DNA of 64,000 bases from CAYMUL01 sp964393605. GTDB taxonomy: Bacteria; Bacteroidota; Ignavibacteria; Ignavibacteriales; Ignavibacteriaceae. The position numbers were made by a program, and so were the translations under genes. Below are positions 35,098-44,815 of this stretch, piece after piece (the first letter of the stretch is position 1; every line of letters begins with the position of its first letter). The notes below the pieces were generated by a model. The model was not told the DNA's origin, made no database searches, and worked only from the letters and a program-made list of their open reading frames with translations. Where the stretch lies: assembly GCA_964393605.1 (NCBI GenBank), contig CAYMUL010000010.1:49890-113889 (forward strand), written 5' to 3'.

Positions 35098-36618
35098 TTA
35101 ATCCTTAATTGAAACATTTCTTTCATAGAGTTCTGATAAATATTTTAAGTACTTTGTAAGTTCTTCCGAAACTTCTCCCCAGGTAAATCGCCACGACCAA
35201 TTGCCGCCGAGTTTGCCGGGGAAATTCATTCTCGCTTCGCTTCCTAAATTTAATATATCCTGCATCGGAACAATAGACATAGACGCCACCGATGCAAATG
35301 CCGCGCGAATTATTTCGTAAGTCAAATTGTCTTCGTAATAACCGAGATAGTTTTGTGTGAACTTGAAAATATCCGTTCCGTCATTCTTTGCTTTATCAAA
35401 ATATCCGCGCGTCGTATCGTTATCATGCGAGCCTGTGTACACAACGCAATTTTGCGAATGGTTATGCGGCAGAAATTTTCTTTCCATTCCTTTCCCAAAA
35501 GCGAATTGTAAAATTTTCATTCCGGGAAAATTAAATTTGTCGCGCAGTGTATTTACTTCAGGAGTAATCAATCCAAGATCTTCAGCGATGATCGGAAGTT
35601 CTCCCAAATATTTTTTTATCGTGGAGAAGAAATTGTCTCCGGGAGCTTTCACCCATTCCCCTTTTTCAGCGGTGAGTGCACCGCCGGGAATTTTCCAATA
35701 TGCTTCGAAGCCGCGAAAATGGTCGATGCGGACGATATCGATTAACTTAAAAATACTTTTGATTCTTTGCCTCCACCAGAAATAATCATCCTTTTGCATT
35801 TCTTCCCAACGATAAAGTGGATTGCCCCAAAGTTGTCCGGTCGGGCTGAAATAATCGGGCGGCACACCTGCGACAAAAAGAAGTTTGCCGTGGTCATCAA
35901 CGGTAAAAAGATTTTTATTCGCCCAAAGATCAGCACTATCGTAAGCAATAAAAATCGGGAGATCGCCGATAATTTGAATATCATTTTCATTCGCATATTT
36001 TTTTAGATCAGCCCATTGCTTGAAAAAGATGAACTGCACAAATTTATGATACTCAATTTTATCTTTAAGAAGCGCGCACCATTTTTGAATTGCGCCAGGT
36101 TTTCGCAAAGCAATGTCTTCACTCCACTTCGTCCAAAGTTCTCCATTATGATAATCTTTTGCGGACATAAAGAGAGCGAAATCATTGAGCCAATCTTTTT
36201 CCACTTCACAAAAATCTTGAAATTTATTTTTAAATGATTCTTTCGCTTTTAAAAAATTTGCGAAAGCTTTTTGCAGAATTGATTTTTTATAATCGATGAT
36301 TTTTCCAAAATCAATTTGCGTTGGCTCGAAATGAGGAACAGACTTTAAATCTTCCGGTTGTAAAAGTCCATCGGATAAAAGCAGTTCCGGGCTTATCAAT
36401 AAAGGGTTTCCTGCGAATGCAGAAAAACATTGATATGGTGAATCGCCGTAGCCGGTTGGTCCGAGCGGAAAAACTTGCCACAAAGTTTGTCCCGCATTTT
36501 TAAGAAAATCTACAAAAGCAAAAGCCTGCGGTCCGAGGTCACCAATTCCGAATTTTCCCGGCAGCGAAGTCGGATGTAAAAGTATTCCAGATGTGCGTTT
36601 AAATTTGGTCATATTCAT
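35098..36618 (-). CDS. malQ: 4-alpha-glucanotransferase (amylomaltase)
   Basis: 506 residues, GH77 family. RTSGILLHPTSLPGKFGIGDLG opens the protein. The nucleophile Asp lies in DIVRIDHFRGFEAYW, the acid/base Glu in LPIIAEDLGLITPEV, and the third Asp in VYTGSHDNDTTRGY. It rearranges alpha-1,4-glucans during maltodextrin and glycogen use. It stands at the start of a two-gene unit with the TerB-like gene. The start ATG at 36612 (second Met) fits family alignments equally well. Confidence 0.95.
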   Translation of the reverse strand: MNMTKFKRTSGILLHPTSLPGKFGIGDLGPQAFAFVDFLKNAGQTLWQVFPLGPTGYGDSPYQCFSAFAGNPLLISPELLLSDGLLQPEDLKSVPHFEPTQIDFGKIIDYKKSILQKAFANFLKAKESFKNKFQDFCEVEKDWLNDFALFMSAKDYHNGELWTKWSEDIALRKPGAIQKWCALLKDKIEYHKFVQFIFFKQWADLKKYANENDIQIIGDLPIFIAYDSADLWANKNLFTVDDHGKLLFVAGVPPDYFSPTGQLWGNPLYRWEEMQKDDYFWWRQRIKSIFKLIDIVRIDHFRGFEAYWKIPGGALTAEKGEWVKAPGDNFFSTIKKYLGELPIIAEDLGLITPEVNTLRDKFNFPGMKILQFAFGKGMERKFLPHNHSQNCVVYTGSHDNDTTRGYFDKAKNDGTDIFKFTQNYLGYYEDNLTYEIIRAAFASVASMSIVPMQDILNLGSEARMNFPGKLGGNWSWRFTWGEVSEELTKYLKYLSELYERNVSIKD

Positions 36619-36679
36619 TTCTAAAATAGAAAAAATTTTATAATCGTTTTGTGTTGTGAATAAAATTTTCGATTAAAGT

Positions 36680-37972
36680 TCAGCGATATTTTTTTTTATT
36701 TCCCCACAATTTTTTCAGCCGCTCTTTCATCGTCTTTTCATTTCCTTCATCGGAAGGAAAATAGAATTGCTTTGATTTAATTTTTTCGGGAAGATAAGTT
36801 TCATCAATAAAATGTCCTTCAAACGAATGAGGATATTTGTAGCCGCCGGCGTAACCGAGATTCTTCATCAACTGCGTCGGTGCATTTCTTAAATGAAGCG
36901 GAACGGGAAAATCATTTCCACTGCGAACTTCTTTGAACGCGCTTTCAATTCCTTCATACGCGGCATTACTTTTTGGCGCTGATGCGAGATAAGTTGCACA
37001 CTGCGCTAAAATAATTCGCGCTTCGGGCATCCCGATTTTATCGACGGCAGAGAAAGTCGCTTCGGCAAGAAGTAGTGCATTCGGCGAAGCATTTCCAATA
37101 TCTTCCGAAGCGAGGATGAGCATTCGTCGTGCGATAAATAAAGGGTCTTCACCGCCTTCGAGCATTCGCGCCATCCAATAAAGTGCGGCATCGGGGTCGC
37201 TTCCGCGAATACTTTTTATGAACGCGGAAATAACATTGTAATGTTCTTCTCCTGCTTTATCGTACAATACATTTTTCTTTTGAATAATTGTTTCAAGAAG
37301 TTTTGTATCGAGAATAATTTTCTCCGATGATGAATAGTTTAGCGCGGCTTCAATTATATTCAACATAACTCTTGCATCGCCGCCGCCGAGATAAATTAAA
37401 AAATCTATATCGGGAATTTCAATTGCGTTTTCTTTGAGGAGAATATCATTTTGTAAAGCATGGTTAAGAATTGCAACCAGTTCATCTTTGGTTAATTCAT
37501 TCAAAGTAAAAATTCTCACACGTGAACGCAAAGCGGGAATCACTTCGAACGATGGATTTTCTGTTGTCGCACCGATTAAAATTATTAAACCGGATTCCAC
37601 TGCACTGAGGAGTGCGTCTTGTTGTGATTTATTGAAGCGATGAATTTCATCGATGAACAAAATCGTTTTCTTTCCGATGCTCTTGTTTTCTGCGGCGATG
37701 CGAATAACTTCGCGCACATCGCGAACACCGGACGATACTGCATTTAGTTGATGAAATTCGGATGAAGAATTTTCTGCGATAAGTTTTGCGATTGTTGTTT
37801 TGCCGGTGCCGGGCGGTCCCCAAAGTATGAATGAACCGGGCGAATCATTTTTAATCATCTGATAAATTGCGCCCCCTTCTTTCATCAAATGTTGCTGCCC
37901 TCGAAATTCCTCAATTGTTTTCGGGCGCATCCGATCGGCTAAAGGAGAGGAGAGGTTTTGGGACACACTCAC
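36680..37972 (-). CDS. rarA: Replication-associated recombination ATPase RarA
   Basis: 430 residues. PLADRMRPKTIEEFRGQQHL opens the AAA+ domain. Walker A is GPPGTGKTT (near residues 53-61) and Walker B is ILFIDEIHRF, with the arginine-finger region RSRVRIFTL. The C-terminal tetramerisation part contains SDPDAALYWMARMLEGGEDPLFIARR. It acts at stalled replication forks. It overlaps the ftsB-like gene by 4 bp and ends the metF-to-rarA run. Confidence 0.95.
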   Translation of the reverse strand: MSVSQNLSSPLADRMRPKTIEEFRGQQHLMKEGGAIYQMIKNDSPGSFILWGPPGTGKTTIAKLIAENSSSEFHQLNAVSSGVRDVREVIRIAAENKSIGKKTILFIDEIHRFNKSQQDALLSAVESGLIILIGATTENPSFEVIPALRSRVRIFTLNELTKDELVAILNHALQNDILLKENAIEIPDIDFLIYLGGGDARVMLNIIEAALNYSSSEKIILDTKLLETIIQKKNVLYDKAGEEHYNVISAFIKSIRGSDPDAALYWMARMLEGGEDPLFIARRMLILASEDIGNASPNALLLAEATFSAVDKIGMPEARIILAQCATYLASAPKSNAAYEGIESAFKEVRSGNDFPVPLHLRNAPTQLMKNLGYAGGYKYPHSFEGHFIDETYLPEKIKSKQFYFPSDEGNEKTMKERLKKLWGNKKKYR

Positions 37973-38253
37973 TCCGTTGTTTCAATCTTTATCACCGATT
38001 CGCCGGGCTTGGTCATGTGATATTTTTCCCGTGCAAGTTTTTCAATTTTTGCGGGGGAATTATTTTTAAGTGAATCAATTTCCGCCTTCATATTTTTAAC
38101 TTCGCGGTTTAATGAATCCAACTGCAACTGCAAACTGCTCACCTCCTCTTTCATATTTGTGTACTTCAAAAAACCGTTGTCGTTAAAGATTAAGAAAAAT
38201 AAACCTGCGAGAATTATGATTCCAAAAATGATGAAATAAATTTTCCAACTCAT
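37969..38253 (-). CDS. FtsB/DivIC family septum formation initiator
   Basis: 94 residues: a single N-terminal membrane segment (residues 4-24), then a coiled coil (SSLQLQLDSLNREVKNMKAEIDSL) and the conserved tail IEKLAREKYHMTKPGE. This matches FtsB/DivIC, which with FtsL/FtsQ helps activate septal wall synthesis. It lies between ddl and rarA. Confidence 0.9.
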   Translation of the reverse strand: MSWKIYFIIFGIIILAGLFFLIFNDNGFLKYTNMKEEVSSLQLQLDSLNREVKNMKAEIDSLKNNSPAKIEKLAREKYHMTKPGESVIKIETTE

Positions 38254-38281
38254 GATTTCTCTTTTTTCTCATTCATCGAAA

Positions 38282-39295
38282 TCACTTCAGTGAGAGATAA
38301 ATAATTTTTTCGATCAATGCATCGAAAGAATAGCCGGCGGCTTTTGCGGCTTTCGGAACAAGACTTGTCTCCGTCATTCCGGGCAATGAATTTAATTCGA
38401 GACAATAAGTTTTAAAATCGTTTGTCAATCTGAAATCAACGCGCGCGTACCCCTCGCAACGCAATGCATTGAAAGCGATGCGAGTTTCTTCCTGCATTTT
38501 TTTTGCGACTAATTCGGGAATATCAGCCGGAACAAAATATTGGCTCATTCCTTTTGTGTACTTGCATTCGTAATCATATAATTCATGGCTCGGCACAATT
38601 TCAATCACGGGAAGAACTTCATCGCCAACGATGCTCACGGTCATTTCTCTTCCCTCAATAAATTTTTCTATCAGAGTCGAATTTGAATATTTAAATGATA
38701 AATGAATTGCCGCTTCCAATTGCGACTCTTCACGACAAACAGTCAACCCAAATGTTGAACCTTGATCGTTCGGTTTCACAACGATCGGATAACTGAAATT
38801 GCGCGCTTTCTTTTTTACTTCATCCAACAAAAAATTTTTCTTTATCAATAATCCATCTGCAACATTGACGCCGTGTTCTTTCAAAATAATTTTAGTATAA
38901 TCTTTATCCATCGAAACGGAACTTGCAAGTACTCCTGAACCGGTGTAAGGAAGTTCAATCATTTCAAGTAGAGATTGAATCGCGCCATCCTCTCCCCACC
39001 TGCCGTGCAAACCGATGAAAGCGAGATCAACATTCCGAAATTCTTTTCTCTCCAAACACTTAAAATAATTTGCAGGGGAAATTTCGAACATCTCTCCGGT
39101 TTTAAAAAAATCTTCGGTTAATTCCGGTTGATTCATTCCGTAAGCAGGATCAATCAGTGCAACATCGTGTCCCAAATTTTTTAATGCTGAATAAATTGCG
39201 CGCGAAGAAAGTTTTGAAACTTCGCGCTCGGTTGATGCGCCGCCGACAAGCAAAACGACTTTTAATTTTTTAGAAGCCAACTTTATTTCTTTCAT
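38282..39295 (-). CDS. ddl: D-alanine-D-alanine ligase
   Basis: 337 residues, ATP-grasp family. GGASTEREVSKLSSRAI begins the N-terminal domain. FIGLHGRWGEDGAIQSLLEMI, SSVSMDKDYTK, PIVVKPNDQGSTFGL and YARVDFRLTNDFKTYCLELNSLPGMT are the ligand-binding motifs. It makes the D-Ala-D-Ala dipeptide of peptidoglycan precursors. The overlap with the class II aldolase gene is 26 bp. Confidence 0.96.
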   Translation of the reverse strand: MKEIKLASKKLKVVLLVGGASTEREVSKLSSRAIYSALKNLGHDVALIDPAYGMNQPELTEDFFKTGEMFEISPANYFKCLERKEFRNVDLAFIGLHGRWGEDGAIQSLLEMIELPYTGSGVLASSVSMDKDYTKIILKEHGVNVADGLLIKKNFLLDEVKKKARNFSYPIVVKPNDQGSTFGLTVCREESQLEAAIHLSFKYSNSTLIEKFIEGREMTVSIVGDEVLPVIEIVPSHELYDYECKYTKGMSQYFVPADIPELVAKKMQEETRIAFNALRCEGYARVDFRLTNDFKTYCLELNSLPGMTETSLVPKAAKAAGYSFDALIEKIIYLSLK

Positions 39296-39932
39296 CTACT
39301 TTAATATTGTATGTAGTTTGTGCAAGAGAATAGAGTTCTCTCACTTTGTTTAACGGGATAGTTTTTTCTCTACCGAGCATTCGCGCGGCAAATAAAGTAT
39401 GCGCCGCGTGTTCAAGTTTTTCCATACGGAAGTAAGCGCCTTTCAAATTTTTTCCGAAAGTAACTGCACCGTGATTTTCAAAAAGCATCGCCCACGAATA
39501 ATCGATGTATGGCAACATTGAGTTCGGAAGTTCATCCGTTGAAGGCGTAGCATATTTACAAAGTGGAACTTTTCCCAACGCCAAAATCACTTCGGGAAAA
39601 ATCGGGCGAGTGAAGCCCTCCCCCGCGGTTGCAAACGCTGTTGCATAAATTGGATGACAATGAATCACCGCGCCAATGTCTCTTCTTTTTTGATATGCAA
39701 GCAAATGTATTTTTGCTTCGGTAGAAATTTTATGCGAACCACTAATAAGTTTCCCATTCAAATCAATTTCAAGAAGATCGTTTTCTTCAAGTTCCCCTTT
39801 ACAAATTCCTGAAGGAGTGATTAAAATTTTTTCGCTGTCAATTTTTGCGGAGAGATTTCCATCGTATGCGGAGACGAAACCTTGCTCGTACACTTTGTGG
39901 CAATATTTTATCAACTCACTTTTTAATGACAT
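39270..39932 (-). CDS. Class II aldolase/adducin family protein
   Basis: 220 residues. The zinc site is given by AVIHCHPIYATAF (two His) and the later FENHGAVTFG His. SAYDGNLSAKIDSEKILITPSG is the phosphate-binding start of the family. Members act on fuculose-, rhamnulose- or ribulose-phosphates or on methylthioribulose-phosphate; the substrate cannot be told here. It overlaps the oxidoreductase gene by 17 bp and ddl by 26 bp. Confidence 0.88.
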   Translation of the reverse strand: MSLKSELIKYCHKVYEQGFVSAYDGNLSAKIDSEKILITPSGICKGELEENDLLEIDLNGKLISGSHKISTEAKIHLLAYQKRRDIGAVIHCHPIYATAFATAGEGFTRPIFPEVILALGKVPLCKYATPSTDELPNSMLPYIDYSWAMLFENHGAVTFGKNLKGAYFRMEKLEHAAHTLFAARMLGREKTIPLNKVRELYSLAQTTYNIKVDERNKVGF

Positions 39933-40929
39933 TCTGTTCGAGCTCTTCCAAAAGTTTCATGTTGATGTAGCCGTCAACTCCGGTTACTTCGGGCGTTTCA
40001 TTTTTAAGAAAAGATTTGTTCACCGATTTGAGCAGTCTGAAAATTTTATTCGCTCTTTTACGAAATGCTTTTTTGCTTTCTTTATCGAACATCAAAGTCA
40101 TCTTTGCCGAAGCGAATCTTTGCGAGATAAGATTGTCGATAACAATCGCCCCTTTGTGTCCAATTATTTCAATTCTGTTGGAAGCTTTCGGCGAACAATA
40201 TGAGACAGTAAAATTTCCGTAACCGCCATTTGAAAATTTTACGATGGCAGATGCAAAGTCATCAACCTCAGTTTGATAAATAACTTTATCAATTGCGCCG
40301 TGAATGGAATTAATTTCTCCGCCGATAAATCTGAAGAGATCAATCAGATGCGTTGCGAGATCGCGCGATGCACCGCCACCGCTTTTATCTATTTTGTATC
40401 TGAAATTTCCTGCGGGAATTAAATTAACGTTAAAGCCTGCTTTCATTACAATTAACGAACCGATTGCTTGCGACTGCACAAGCTCTTTCGCTTTAATAAT
40501 CAAGGGATGAAAGCGATAAACATAATCAACTGCAAACTGAACATTATTTTCCCGGCAAACTTTAACCATCTCTTCGGCTTGGGAAGAATTCATTGCGATT
40601 GGTTTTTCGCAAAGGATGTGCTTCTTTGCTTTCGCGGCTTTAATTACTTGTTCGTAATGATCGCTATTTACGGATGCGATATAAACTGCTTCAATATCGG
40701 ATGCGAGAAATTCCTCGAAGCTCGAAAAGTAATTCGGCACGGAAAATTTTTCTGCCAAATTTTTTGCCCGGTGAAGATCGTTGCTAAAAAGAGAATTCAC
40801 TTTCGCTTTTCGAATCATCTGAATTGCAGGAAGAAAAGCCGTTTCGGAAAATCTTCCCAAACCGGCAACACCCCACTTCAATCTTTTTATTCTTTCCTTT
40901 CCGAGTTTGATGATCTTACTTTGTAACAA
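39916..40929 (-). CDS. Gfo/Idh/MocA family oxidoreductase
   Basis: 337 residues. The N-terminal Rossmann fold shows GVAGLGRFSETAFLPAIQ, and HILCEKPIAMNSSQAEEM holds the E-K-P motif that places the nicotinamide. The C-terminal domain has the SGGGASRDLATHLIDLFRF segment with the catalytic-type His/Asp. The substrate is probably a sugar or sugar-like compound but is unknown. It overlaps metF by 14 bp and the aldolase by 17 bp. Confidence 0.92.
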   Translation of the reverse strand: MLQSKIIKLGKERIKRLKWGVAGLGRFSETAFLPAIQMIRKAKVNSLFSNDLHRAKNLAEKFSVPNYFSSFEEFLASDIEAVYIASVNSDHYEQVIKAAKAKKHILCEKPIAMNSSQAEEMVKVCRENNVQFAVDYVYRFHPLIIKAKELVQSQAIGSLIVMKAGFNVNLIPAGNFRYKIDKSGGGASRDLATHLIDLFRFIGGEINSIHGAIDKVIYQTEVDDFASAIVKFSNGGYGNFTVSYCSPKASNRIEIIGHKGAIVIDNLISQRFASAKMTLMFDKESKKAFRKRANKIFRLLKSVNKSFLKNETPEVTGVDGYINMKLLEELEQNVIKK

Positions 40930-41893
40930 AGAAATTTTCCTTGTTTAATTTTAATCGATCCATCAGTTTGGTAATTGGTTTTGAATTCTGCATGATGTAA
41001 AAGTGAATTGCAGGAACTCCCTTCGCAAGCAAATCATTCACCTGATATGCCGCCCACTCAACGCCGATATCTAAAACATCTTCCGGCTTTGCGTTTAATA
41101 TTTCATGCGCGAATGGTTCAGGAATGTTGACATAAAAATTTTTGGGAATCGTAGTAAGATGCGCTTTGTTCGTCAGAATTTTTAAGCCGGGAATTATCGG
41201 TGCTTTGATCTGCGCATCTTTACATTCCTTCGCGTAATTTAGAAAAACGTTATTATCAAAAAACATTTGCGACACGATGTACTCGGCACCGGCTTCTATT
41301 TTTTGTTTTGTGTAATGAATGTCAAGTTTTAAGTTCGCCGATTCAAAATGCTTTTCGGGATAACCGCCAACGCCGACGCAGAAACTTGAGGGCTGTGCAT
41401 CGAGTAAATTCTCTTCGAGAAAATTTCCGTTGTTCATACCTACGATTTGTCGAACGAGATCAACTGCAAATTCATTCGCGCTTCTTCCGGCGGGAACCGG
41501 TTTTGTGAAACCGCTATCATCCCCTCTGATTGCAAGGACGTTATCGATTCCTAAATAATTCAACTCGATTAAAAAATCTTCCGTTTCTTCACGGGTGAAA
41601 TTTCTGCAAAGAATATGAGGCACAGCATCAACGTTATATTTGTTTTGAATGAGTGCGCAAATACCAAGCGTGCCGGGACGTTTTCTTTTTATCTTCTTTT
41701 GAATTCCGGTCGCAGTTTCTTCATAAACAATTTCAGCAGGGTGACTTGTAATATCGATGAACGGCGGTTTGTATTTTATTAAATCATCAATCACATCCAG
41801 CAAACCTTTGATATCTCCTCCCCGTTTCGGCGGGATAATTTCAAAGCTGATGAACGGTTCTTTTCTTTTTTCTAAATGTTCAGTTACTTTCAT
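40916..41893 (-). CDS. metF: Methylenetetrahydrofolate reductase
   Basis: 325 residues of the bacterial MetF size. FISFEIIPPKRGGDIKGLLDVID gives the catalytic Glu. NVLAIRGDDSG contacts folate and flavin. VSQMFFDNNVFLNYAKECKDAQIKAPIIPGLKIL is the FAD/folate segment. It makes 5-methyl-THF for methionine synthesis. It is the first gene of the minus-strand run down to rarA. About 145 bp separate it from the divergent mnmA. Confidence 0.96.
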   Translation of the reverse strand: MKVTEHLEKRKEPFISFEIIPPKRGGDIKGLLDVIDDLIKYKPPFIDITSHPAEIVYEETATGIQKKIKRKRPGTLGICALIQNKYNVDAVPHILCRNFTREETEDFLIELNYLGIDNVLAIRGDDSGFTKPVPAGRSANEFAVDLVRQIVGMNNGNFLEENLLDAQPSSFCVGVGGYPEKHFESANLKLDIHYTKQKIEAGAEYIVSQMFFDNNVFLNYAKECKDAQIKAPIIPGLKILTNKAHLTTIPKNFYVNIPEPFAHEILNAKPEDVLDIGVEWAAYQVNDLLAKGVPAIHFYIMQNSKPITKLMDRLKLNKENFFVTK

Positions 41894-42039
41894 TACAATC
41901 TATTTATGTGAGGTGCAAATTTAATATTTTAATCATTAACTACACATTTGATTTATTTGAAGAGGTGAAGCGCGAAAGCGATAAAATTTTACTTATACAT
42001 TTCAATCCGATTGTTTTTTGTAATCGTTAAATTTGCATC

Positions 42040-43095
42040 ATGAAAAAAGAAAAAATTGCCGTGTTAACAAGCGGAGGAGTTGATTCTTCCGTCGCACTGA
42101 AAATATTAAAAGATCAAGGGCACGATGTAACCGCCTTCTACTTGAAGATTTGGCTGCAGGAAGAATTTTCTTTTCTCGGTGATTGCCCGTGGGAAGAAGA
42201 CCTTGAATTTGTCCGTCATGTTTGTGATGATTTAAAAGTTCCGTTGCAAGTTATTCCGCTTCAAAATGAATATTGGAAGCTGGTTGTCTCCTACACAATT
42301 GAAGAAGTTAAAAACGGACGAACTCCGAATCCCGATATTTTTTGCAACAGATTAATAAAATTCGGCGAGTTCATCGAGAAGATTGATTCAAGTTTTTCTA
42401 AAGTTGCGAGCGGACATTATGCAACAATTGAAAATATCGGCGATGATTTTTTTCTCAAACGCTCTCCCGATAAAGTGAAAGACCAAACTTATTTCCTTTC
42501 ATACCTTACGCGAAGCCAACTTTCGCGGTTGCTGTTTCCAATTGGTGAAATGAAAAAATCGGAAGTAAGAAAAATTGCTGACGAGGCAAACCTCGCAAAC
42601 AAAAATCGGAAGGATAGCCAGGGCATTTGTTTTTTGGGGCGAATTAGTTTTAAGGATTTTATAAAACATCATCTCGGAACGATGAAGGGAAAAATAGTTG
42701 AACTTGAAACGGATAAAATTTTGGGTGAGCATGACGGTTATTATTTTTACACAATCGGGCAGCGTTCCGGGCTTGGGCTTGGCGGTGGTCCCTGGTTCGT
42801 TGTTAAGAAAGATATCATTCAGAATATTATTTATATCTCAAACGAAAAAAATCTTGCCGATAAAAAAGTTAGAGAATTTTCCGTCGGGAATTTTAATTGG
42901 ATTAAAGAATTCGATGGGACTGAAAATTTAAAAGTGAAAATCCGTCACGGTGCAAATGATTACAATTGCACACTTGAATTACAGAATGGAATCGGAAAAG
43001 TTACACTCGACGCAACCGATGCAGGAATTGCGGCGGGTCAATTTGCTGTTTTCTATTCGGGCGATTACTGTCTTGGCGGCTCGGTTATTTTGTGA
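42040..43095 (+). CDS. mnmA: tRNA-specific 2-thiouridylase MnmA
   Basis: 351 residues. The PP-loop is VLTSGGVDSSVALKIL. The two catalytic Cys lie in RTPNPDIFCNRLIKFGEF and DSQGICFLGRISF. The C-terminal domain has YTIGQRSGLGLGGGPWFV and AGQFAVFYSGDYCLGGSVI. It thiolates U34 of Lys, Glu and Gln tRNAs. The gene is intact; its 3' end faces the remains of a toxin gene on the other strand. Confidence 0.96.
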   Translation: MKKEKIAVLTSGGVDSSVALKILKDQGHDVTAFYLKIWLQEEFSFLGDCPWEEDLEFVRHVCDDLKVPLQVIPLQNEYWKLVVSYTIEEVKNGRTPNPDIFCNRLIKFGEFIEKIDSSFSKVASGHYATIENIGDDFFLKRSPDKVKDQTYFLSYLTRSQLSRLLFPIGEMKKSEVRKIADEANLANKNRKDSQGICFLGRISFKDFIKHHLGTMKGKIVELETDKILGEHDGYYFYTIGQRSGLGLGGGPWFVVKKDIIQNIIYISNEKNLADKKVREFSVGNFNWIKEFDGTENLKVKIRHGANDYNCTLELQNGIGKVTLDATDAGIAAGQFAVFYSGDYCLGGSVIL

Positions 43096-43149
43096 AGGTG
43101 ATAAATCATTTCGCCAAGTTATCGGACGATTAGCTTTATCGGCTTTCCT

Positions 43150-43525
43150 AAAAAGGTTATGTAGTTTTAGTTCAGGAATGTTTTGGAATCTTTCGTGTTC
43201 CTTGTTACAAAGTGCTATCCGTATGAATGGCGGATGCGGCAATTATTGAATCGAGGATTTTGATTTGTTTTAGTTTTCGAATATATATCGTTAAGGAATC
43301 AATCCGATAGTTGTATAAAATTCTTTCAAAATCATTTAACATGAATTTTATTTTTTCAACTTCCTCCTCGGTAATCTTTGGAACACCTAATAACTCCAAA
43401 CCACTAATGAAAGAGTAATATATTTCTCCATCGTGATTTTTTATTTTTTCAAAAAAAAATTGTAATCGATTCTACTTGATTCAAATAGTAAGAAAAATAT
43501 TAGAATCTATTAGGAGATTTTTCAC
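43150..43525 (-). pseudogene. Frameshifted PIN-domain toxin (VapC-like) remnant
   Basis: Reading the minus strand from a GTG at 43525, three frames together give a complete PIN protein: LLIDSNIFL, then YYLNQVESITIFF, then EKIKNHDGEIYYSFISGLELLGVPKITEE...ILDSIIAASAIHTDSTL, then (after two more shifts) VTRNTK and FQNIPELKLHNLF. At least four single-base shifts, one in a T homopolymer near 43450-43460, break it. The GTG overlaps the TGA of the antitoxin gene, the normal VapBC arrangement. It was once an RNase toxin and is now dead. Confidence 0.75.
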
Positions 43526-43725
43526 TCCCTATTTTCCCATTCTTCGCGTGACTTATTTTGATATTCTATAGGATCAAACTTGTATTTTTTCAAAATGCCA
43601 CGTGCGTTATTCAAGCCGTTCCAATCTCTTAATTTTTTTTGTTTGTATTCATCGGGCAGTTGCACTTTCACATATTCGCTATTCAACTCTGTAATTGCGG
43701 ACTTCGGTAAAATTATTGTTGGCAT
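43522..43725 (-). CDS. Small antitoxin-like protein, partner of the broken VapC
   Basis: 67 residues: MPTIILPKSAITELNSEYVKV and on, ending SREEWENRE. It has the composition of a VapB-type antitoxin (N-terminal beta strand for DNA binding, charged C-terminal tail). Its stop overlaps the start of the frameshifted VapC, which supports the pairing. The antitoxin frame itself is intact. I cannot name a specific family. Confidence 0.6.
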   Translation of the reverse strand: MPTIILPKSAITELNSEYVKVQLPDEYKQKKLRDWNGLNNARGILKKYKFDPIEYQNKSREEWENRE

Positions 43726-44244
43726 GGAATTGCTCTGTTTTTTGATTATGAAATTTCTGCCAAAAAGTTAGAAAAGTTTTATTCGAATTGAAAGGAGGGA
43801 AATATCGAGTATCGTCAGTTAAGAAAGATGCAGAACTATGTTTTTCGGAAGGGTTGAGGAGTCATAGAACTTAATACAAAGACATTCATTTTCAAGATAT
43901 TAGCTTCTCAGTTCCCCTTCCATAAAGAGTAAATCGGGACAAAGGTCGATTCCATTATCCCAATAAATAGTTTGCCAGTCGGGATGAAGTTTAACAGTTG
44001 AAAATAGGAAATTTTGATGAAGAATATTATACTTCCACTTATCGAAGAGACGAGTATGAACGCATGCCGCGAACATTTTTACACAATACGTTCCGTTGAG
44101 TTTTTAGAATTGAACTCGTTAAGTTTTTCTTTCGATTAATTGTTTTTATTTTTGCAGTGAATAAATGGAAACAGAATATTAGGAATTTATAAAGCGATTA
44201 TTGCAGGAAATAAGATTCGATGGATTGAACAACCGCCGGTTGAA
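43726..44244 (-). pseudogene. Intergenic region containing a DUF2442-like remnant
   Basis: Between 43900 and about 44110 the minus strand encodes LNGTYCVKMFAACVHTRLFDKWKYN... and on to WQTIYWDNGIDLCPDLLFMEG, which resembles the C-terminal part of DUF2442 proteins (strand, then I-x-W-x-N-G-x-D-L-x-P). An internal ATG would give a 52-residue product, but a stop lies just upstream of LNG, so the start of the original gene is lost. The rest (43726-43899, 44111-44244) shows a sequence block that recurs at about 45243-45393. Confidence 0.5.
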
Positions 44245-44439
44245 GTGAATAATAATACAGAAATTCAAGTTGAGGTTGTAATTAAATCCAAGCCGGATGA
44301 AAATATGTCACGCGGAGAAGCTATGTACAAATCGCTCCGGAAACTAAGCGAGTGTAACGGAATATTATCCAACATTGATGATCCGGTAGAATGGCAGCGA
44401 GAAATTCGAACAGATAGAAAAATCATTCAGCCAGAATGA
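44245..44439 (+). CDS. Antitoxin-like protein, probably N-terminally disrupted
   Basis: 64 residues from a GTG. The same frame runs on upstream as LGIYKAIIAGNKIRWIEQPPVEV before a stop at 44159-44161 with no ATG, GTG or TTG start in that stretch. An ATG at 44165 would reach it only after a shift of frame. The original antitoxin was therefore probably longer and has lost its start by a small indel. It overlaps the following PIN gene in an ATGA. Confidence 0.6.
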   Translation: MNNNTEIQVEVVIKSKPDENMSRGEAMYKSLRKLSECNGILSNIDDPVEWQREIRTDRKIIQPE

Positions 44440-44815
44440 ATTATCTGCTGGATAGCAACATCATTATCTATGCCTCCAAAAAGGAGAACGAATCTCTACG
44501 GCTATTTATCAAACAAAATTCTCCCGAGATTTCTTTCGTAAGCTATGTAGAGGTATTGGGTTTTAACTTCCCTGACCAACAAGAAAAAATATTGCTGAAG
44601 ATTTCTTCAAACATTCAAACATACATTTGATAGATTTAAAAATTCTCGATTCAGCAGTTCTCTTAAGAAAAGTAAAGAAAATATCTTTGGCTGATGCAAT
44701 TATTGCAGCCACAGCTATTGTTGGCGATTTAACGCTCGTAACTCACAATAAAAAAGATTTTGAATGGATAACGGAATTAAAACTTTTCGATCCTTTTACT
44801 GAGAGCCTAACCTGA
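44436..44815 (+). pseudogene. Frameshifted PIN-domain toxin (VapC-like)
   Basis: The first frame gives MNYLLDSNIIIYASKKENES...SYVEVLGFNFPDQQEKILL and stops at 44630. The second frame, open from before 44590, gives FFKHSNIHLIDLKILDSAVLL...SLADAIIAATAIVGDLTLVTHNKKDFEWI and ends at 44815. Together they form a full PIN domain with all acidic residues (D6, the Glu of SYVEV, the Asp of LADAI, the Asp of NKKDF). A shift of frame between about 44590 and 44625 separates them, so the toxin is inactive as read. Confidence 0.75.
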